DNA of 32,871 bases from Deltaproteobacteria bacterium. GTDB lineage: Bacteria > Desulfobacterota > Syntrophia > Syntrophales > JAFGHS01. The notes below the pieces were generated by a model. The model was not told the origin of the DNA and did not search any database. It saw only the letters and a program-made list of their open reading frames with translations. The stretch lies in the NCBI GenBank assembly GCA_016930075.1, contig JAFGHS010000050.1:1-32871 (forward strand), given 5' to 3'. Below, in pieces: positions 30,853-32,871 of this stretch (within the stretch, counting starts at the first letter, position 1; each line of letters begins with the position of its first letter). The position numbers and the translations under genes were made by a program.

Positions 30853-31175
30853 CCATGGCTCCTTCTGCTATCAGATTTTAATTGTTAAGCATTTGAACTT
30901 GAAGAGGTATTGTCGTTATACTTAGCATGGCGGTTAAGTTTAGGCGATGACATGTAATATGTCAAGTTGTTTGTGCCCCCCGTCTATTCATCCAAGCCAT
31001 GACCTTCCCGGATTCCTCTTCCGGAATGATGTTTGTGTGTTTATCGGCGGGGAAGCCGCCGGAGATGCAGTATTCCTAATTGGCGTTCACGGCCTGTTTG
31101 AGGGTTTCTCTGATGTTGCGGCAGACTTTTTCCGATAAAGTTACGCATCACGTTTCACGAAATACGGGCAACGCG
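30853..31175. other. Intergenic region upstream of the GGDEF-EAL gene
   Basis: About 320 bases. It contains a repeat tract at 31140-31194 and must carry the GGDEF-EAL gene promoter, but no clear -35/-10 pair is visible. No gene is supported. Confidence 0.5.
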
Positions 31176-31194
31176 TCACGCTTCGTGACGTTGT
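31140..31194. repeat. CACGTTTCACG / GTCACGCTTCGTGACG repeat tract
   Basis: TTACGCATCACGTTTCACGA, then a short spacer and CGCGTCACGCTTCGTGACG. It is the reverse orientation of the GTGAAGCG unit; CGTCACGAAGCGTGACG is itself a near-palindrome. It supplies the final His-Glu-Ala codons and TGA of the PNPOx-like gene. Confidence 0.7.
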
Positions 31195-31685
31195 GTCTGC
31201 CACAGGCCGGCAGTCATATCCCCCAGATTGACAGGTTCGAAGGCGTCAAACGCAATATCTCTGACCTTGGCCATCTTGGCCCAAAGAATATCATAGCCCT
31301 TCGTCCCCCTGGCAATGGCGACGCGCTCCTGCCAGGCGGCTATTTCATCGGGCGTCGCCCGGTGCGCCTCTCCGACCGTGCCCAACAGACGCACGGCAGG
31401 CGGCGTTTTGAATTTTCCATCGACGAGTGCCATGCCCCAGAAGGCCTTGTCGGCGTTGACGGCGAGGATGCAGACCCTGGGATTGCGCTTGATATTGGCC
31501 GAAAGTTTTCGTGGAAATTCGTCGAAATAAAAGCCGGTCTGATTGTCGCGCAGGATCAATCCGCCGATAGGCGTGACGCCCGGCGTGCCGTCTTCATTCA
31601 CCGTTGCCACGGAAAAGTGGGCGCAGCTCTTGAAGGCCTCTTCAAACAGGGTCCGGATGGTTTCCCAATTATTGCCGATGTTCAT
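31176..31685 (-). CDS. Pyridoxamine 5'-phosphate oxidase-fold flavoprotein
   Basis: A 169-residue split-barrel protein of the PNPOx-like family, which usually binds FMN (sometimes F420 or heme) as a dimer. Evidence: CAHFSVATVNEDGTPGVTPI near residues 20-40, FYFDEFPRKLSANIKRNPRV (FMN phosphate region), AVRLLGTVGEAHRATPDE. It lacks the substrate-binding C-terminus of true PdxH, so a general reductase or stress role is more likely than vitamin B6 synthesis. AAGGAGAAGGGA precedes the ATG. The end, RHEA and TGA, is encoded by the repeat tract. It is divergent from the amylase-type gene. Confidence 0.85.
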   Translation of the reverse strand: MNIGNNWETIRTLFEEAFKSCAHFSVATVNEDGTPGVTPIGGLILRDNQTGFYFDEFPRKLSANIKRNPRVCILAVNADKAFWGMALVDGKFKTPPAVRLLGTVGEAHRATPDEIAAWQERVAIARGTKGYDILWAKMAKVRDIAFDAFEPVNLGDMTAGLWQTQRHEA

Positions 31686-31818
31686 TCCCTTCTCCTTGAT
31701 TATTTAATGATAATAAATTATTCTTTCATACGTGTAATACCATCTGTTTTGAATCAATTCGATGGATTTTTTTCAGAGGATACCAAAATTATTTACGAGA
31801 AAAAAACAGGAGCAGGCC

Positions 31819-31917
31819 GTGAAAAAGGAGAGATGGATTAAGGTGAACGGACTGATGACAGAAAAGGGCATCGCGGCGTACTTTGCAGAGACAGACGATT
31901 CGCCGCGATATGTATGA
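31819..31917 (+). CDS. Possible 32-residue small ORF upstream of the amylase gene
   Basis: GTG 31819 is preceded by AGGAG at 6-base spacing and opens a frame of 32 codons (VKKERWIKVNGL to SPRYV) ending TGA at 31917, 45 bases before the GH13 gene. The ribosome site is good, but the peptide is not recognised and may be a chance frame or a leader. Confidence 0.2.
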   Translation: MKKERWIKVNGLMTEKGIAAYFAETDDSPRYV

Positions 31918-31962
31918 GGCGATCAATCCTCTTTAACATCATTTTATGGAAGACGAGGACCC

Positions 31963-32871
31963 ATGCAGGCGACGGGCTGGTTTCAAAAGGCTGTCATTTA
32001 TCATGTGCTGATTGACCGCTTTGCCGGTCTTTCACCCAAAGACGGGATGAAACCGGATTTCCTGGGCGGAACCCTCCGGGGAATCGCCGAAAAACTTCCC
32101 TATCTGGAAAACCTCGGCGTCAACACCCTCTGGCTTTCCCCCTTCTGTAAGACCAGCGCGTACCATGGGTATCATGTGACGGATTATTTAGGCGTCGAAC
32201 CCCGGTTCGGATCACTGGACGATCTGAAGACGCTCATTGATCGCGCCCACATCTCCGGCATCCGGATCATCGCCGATTTTGTGCCGAATCACTGTTCCCG
32301 CCATCATCCGTTTTTTGAGGAAGCGCGGAAAAACAGACAGAGCCGGTATTTTAACTGGTTCATCTTCGACAAATGGCCGGATGACTATCTATGCTTTCTT
32401 GACGTCAGGGAACTGCCGAAACTGAATCTGGATTTTCCGGAGGCAAGAGACCACATCATCGATGCGGCGAAATACTGGCTTTCCCTGGGGATTGACGGTT
32501 TCCGTCTTGACCATGTCATCGGCCCCCGGCATTCCTTCTGGAAACACTTCCGCAGGGAAATAAAAAAGGATTATCCTGCCGCCGTCCTGATCGGAGAGGC
32601 ATGGCTGGAAGGCATTAACCGCAAACATCTGAAAACCATCCACATCAAGAATAAATACTTTCGCTGGATTTTCGGCGCGTCCCAAGAGAGCATTCAGAAA
32701 GAATATGTCGGAGAGCTCGACGGGGTGCTGGATTTTTGTTTCCGGAATCTGGTGTGCAGCCATGTCGCCCGCGGGACGGGAACCGTCTCCGATGATGTCC
32801 TGGCCGATGCCTTGAGAAAACGTCGCTTGACATACCCGCCGGATTATTTTCTGCCGACCTTTCTCGATAAC
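31963..32871 (+). CDS. Alpha-amylase family (GH13) glycoside hydrolase, 3' end outside window
   Basis: The first 303 residues of a GH13 enzyme that hydrolyses or transfers alpha-glucosyl bonds. MQATGWFQKAVIYHVLIDRF opens the TIM barrel, and GVNTLWLSPFCKT then HGYHVTDYLGVEPRFGS is the typical beta-2/beta-3 region. Conserved region I is DFVPNHC (Asp105, Asn109, His110); region II is GFRLDHV with nucleophile Asp183; region III is GEAW with acid/base Glu212. The window stops at FLDN, just where region IV (usually FLDNHD) begins. All catalytic residues visible so far are intact. No signal peptide, so it is probably cytoplasmic, for example in glycogen or trehalose turnover. GAGG lies 4 bases before the ATG. 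Confidence 0.92.
   Translation, partial: MQATGWFQKAVIYHVLIDRFAGLSPKDGMKPDFLGGTLRGIAEKLPYLENLGVNTLWLSPFCKTSAYHGYHVTDYLGVEPRFGSLDDLKTLIDRAHISGIRIIADFVPNHCSRHHPFFEEARKNRQSRYFNWFIFDKWPDDYLCFLDVRELPKLNLDFPEARDHIIDAAKYWLSLGIDGFRLDHVIGPRHSFWKHFRREIKKDYPAAVLIGEAWLEGINRKHLKTIHIKNKYFRWIFGASQESIQKEYVGELDGVLDFCFRNLVCSHVARGTGTVSDDVLADALRKRRLTYPPDYFLPTFLDN

Overview
The window looks like chromosomal DNA from a Gram-negative, anaerobic deltaproteobacterium (Desulfobacterota; a Syntrophales-like lineage is my best guess). The reasons are a TonB-dependent outer-membrane receptor, a ResB/CcsA-type cytochrome c maturation pair, a tungstate ABC importer, a DUF169 protein, a thiolase, Myxococcus-type DUF2378, a dense set of long multidomain sensor and c-di-GMP proteins, and dispersed TGTCATTGCGAG-type palindromes. 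The assignment rests on gene content and style only. No rRNA, tRNA, CRISPR array or intact insertion sequence was seen.

Layout. (1) 82-3677, minus strand: TonB-dependent receptor, then a CcsA-like and a ResB-like protein in one probable operon behind a good sigma-70-like promoter near 3835-3864. (2) 4141-4707, minus: nitroreductase. (3) 4812-7727, minus: tupA-tupB-tupC tungstate importer, with a palindromic dispersed repeat between tupA and tupB. (4) 7728-8282: decayed DNA with a short remnant of an IS91-type transposase. (5) 8283-10863, minus: DUF2378-like protein, DUF169 protein, a PlsC-type acyltransferase broken by a one-base homopolymer frameshift, and a small HNH nuclease. (6) 10956-15476, minus: a PhnD-PhnC-PhnE type importer whose permease is an 851-residue tandem fusion of two PhnE domains with extra extracytoplasmic segments. 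(7) 15733-17037, plus: thiolase with a strong terminator. (8) 17335-17919, minus: an iron-sulfur flavoprotein-like reductase bracketed by inverted copies of a repeat. (9) 18536-28197, plus: a signalling block of Cache-PAS-GAF histidine kinase, Rcp1-type receiver, REC-PAS-GAF-PAS-HD-GYP, REC-PAS-HD-GYP, SBP3-PAS histidine kinase and a single-domain receiver. It converges on a minus-strand PAS-PAS-GAF-GGDEF-EAL protein (28249-30852). (10) 31176-31685, minus: PNPOx-fold flavoprotein. (11) 31963 to the right edge, plus: GH13 alpha-amylase family enzyme cut off by the window end.

Functional reading. Block 9 holds two probable c-di-GMP hydrolases (HD-GYP) and one hybrid cyclase/phosphodiesterase, together with two kinases that sense periplasmic ligands and two stand-alone receivers. 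It looks like one locus linking external signals to c-di-GMP level. The two importers (tungstate, and phosphonate/phosphite-like) have no dedicated downstream catabolic genes here.

The most unusual signal is non-coding. Short degenerate tracts of GTGAAGCG-like and ACGAGCRACGA-like units occur between many genes. In at least five genes the tract itself supplies the last codons or the TGA stop. They occur alongside TGTCATT-type palindromes and a CTCCTNACT-rich inverted repeat.
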